6,925 nt of DNA from an uncultured Marmoricola sp. (GTDB lineage Bacteria; Actinomycetota; Actinomycetes; Propionibacteriales; Nocardioidaceae). How positions within the stretch are numbered: the first letter of the stretch is position 1; every line of letters starts with the position of its first letter. Shown here piece by piece: positions 6,124 through 6,925 of the stretch. Location: positions 1-6,925 of the forward strand of contig CALMMO010000497.1 in the NCBI GenBank assembly GCA_937868455.1. Reading direction: 5' to 3'. The position numbers and the translations under genes were made by a program. The notes under the pieces are model-generated. The model saw only the letters and a list, made by a program, of their open reading frames with translations, had not been told where the DNA came from and searched no databases.

Positions 6124-6127
6124 CTGC

Positions 6128-6925
6128 GTGAGTAGCGCAGACGAACAGCACAACGAGTCATCAAAGGCCCGCATCGAAAAACACGATCCGGCAGTGAGTC
6201 AGGCCTATTTGGAGTTCATGCGCCAAGGCTGGGACGACCATGATGCGGATCTGCCGACTCATCCCATCACGGCATGGTCGAGCAATCGGCGTACACGTCT
6301 GAGTGACCAGTTCCCAGGTGAACGGCTCATTATCCCTTCGGGCAGGTTCAAGGTGCGCGCCAATGACACCGACTACCGCTTCCGATCCGACACCGCTCAC
6401 ACCTGGCTCACCGGCAACCAAACCTCAGACGCTGCCCTAGTCATTGAAGGCGGCGAAGCTGTCCTCTACGCCCGCCCAAGGGCCTCACGCGAGACCGATG
6501 AGTTCTTCAGAGACCGCATCTATGGCGAACTCTGGGTTGGCCGACGCCCCTCACTAGTCGAAATTGGCGCCTCGCTTGATATCCAAACCCGCCACATCGA
6601 TGACCTCCCGGCAGCATTGAGCGGCAATACCAAGACTCGGGTACTACGCGGAGTCGATGCCAGCGTTGATGGCCTCGTCGAGACCGATGACGCAGCCGAT
6701 CACGAGTTCGCGAAGGTGCTCTCAGAGTTACGCCTGCTCAAAGACCCGTGGGAGATAGCTGAACTCCAACGTGCGTGTGATGTGACGACGCTTGGGTTTG
6801 AAGATTCGGTGCGCGAATGGGATCGAGTCCTCGAGTATGGCGAGCGCTGGATCGAGGGAACCTTCGCCCGGCGCGCCCGCGCCATGGGCAACGACACCGG
6901 ATACGACTCCATCGTGGGCGGTGGT
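6128..6925 (+). CDS. pepP: Xaa-Pro aminopeptidase (aminopeptidase P), N-terminal part, runs off the right edge
   Basis: A cytosolic metalloprotease that removes the N-terminal residue when proline is second. The 266 visible codons cover the N-terminal (AMP_N-type) domain, about residues 50-180. The characteristic block FPGERLIIPSGRFKVRANDTD lies at 62-82, followed by YRFRSDTAHTWLTG (83-96). The linker LRLLKDPWEIAELQRA (201-216) leads into the start of the creatinase-fold domain, and the window ends in GYDSIVGGG (258-266), just before the first catalytic region. The five metal ligands (two Asp, one His, two Glu in the family) lie beyond the edge, so activity cannot be judged. GTG at 6128 is chosen because of the -10 element 7 nt before it; GTG at 6119 is in frame but lies inside that element. 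The first 45 or so residues are charged and poorly conserved. The gene is divergent from the PrsW gene with a 55-bp gap. Confidence 0.93.
   Translation, partial: MSSADEQHNESSKARIEKHDPAVSQAYLEFMRQGWDDHDADLPTHPITAWSSNRRTRLSDQFPGERLIIPSGRFKVRANDTDYRFRSDTAHTWLTGNQTSDAALVIEGGEAVLYARPRASRETDEFFRDRIYGELWVGRRPSLVEIGASLDIQTRHIDDLPAALSGNTKTRVLRGVDASVDGLVETDDAADHEFAKVLSELRLLKDPWEIAELQRACDVTTLGFEDSVREWDRVLEYGERWIEGTFARRARAMGNDTGYDSIVGGG

Overview
The window reads as a chromosomal housekeeping segment of an actinobacterium. Evidence: moderately high G+C (about 58-60% by eye, no count run), GTG starts, an SSB paralogue of the actinobacterial SsbB type, two actinobacterial-type membrane GTPases, a consensus actinobacterial DnaA box (TTGTCCACA), and TANNNT -10 elements placed for leaderless translation. 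The genus cannot be set from what is visible. I saw no mobile element, CRISPR array, RNA gene or foreign island.

Layout. Five genes lie on the minus strand. In their direction of transcription, from right to left, they are: a PrsW-family intramembrane protease (6072-4924), a 616-residue dynamin-like GTPase (4879-3029), a 551-residue dynamin/YfjP-like GTPase (3032-1377, ATGA overlap with the previous gene), a short SSB paralogue without the acidic tail (1230-760), and the N-terminal 236 residues of the ABC-F factor EttA (708-1, running off the window). One gene is on the plus strand, divergent from the protease: the first 266 codons of an aminopeptidase P (6128-6925, running off the window).

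How the parts may work together. The two GTPases are translationally coupled and resemble the Streptomyces DynA/DynB pair, which supports FtsZ rings at the sporulation septum. Their partner gene upstream is a polytopic membrane protease, so 6072-1377 looks like a membrane-remodelling operon or two closely linked units. SSB-EttA is a separate conserved pair (compare M. tuberculosis Rv2478c-Rv2477c, from memory).

The most interesting signals are between genes. (1) Two DnaA boxes on the same strand flank a small hairpin in the 146-bp gap upstream of ssb. (2) Three ATCGG/CCGAT pentamers lie at an exact 10-bp period in the 44-bp leader of the first GTPase gene. (3) The three genes without a good Shine-Dalgarno all have TANNNT exactly 7 nt before the start codon. 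(4) An 11-bp direct repeat with 23-bp period lies in the 55-bp divergent promoter region. I do not see a clearly new biological system; the nearest candidate is the protease-GTPase-GTPase membrane module.
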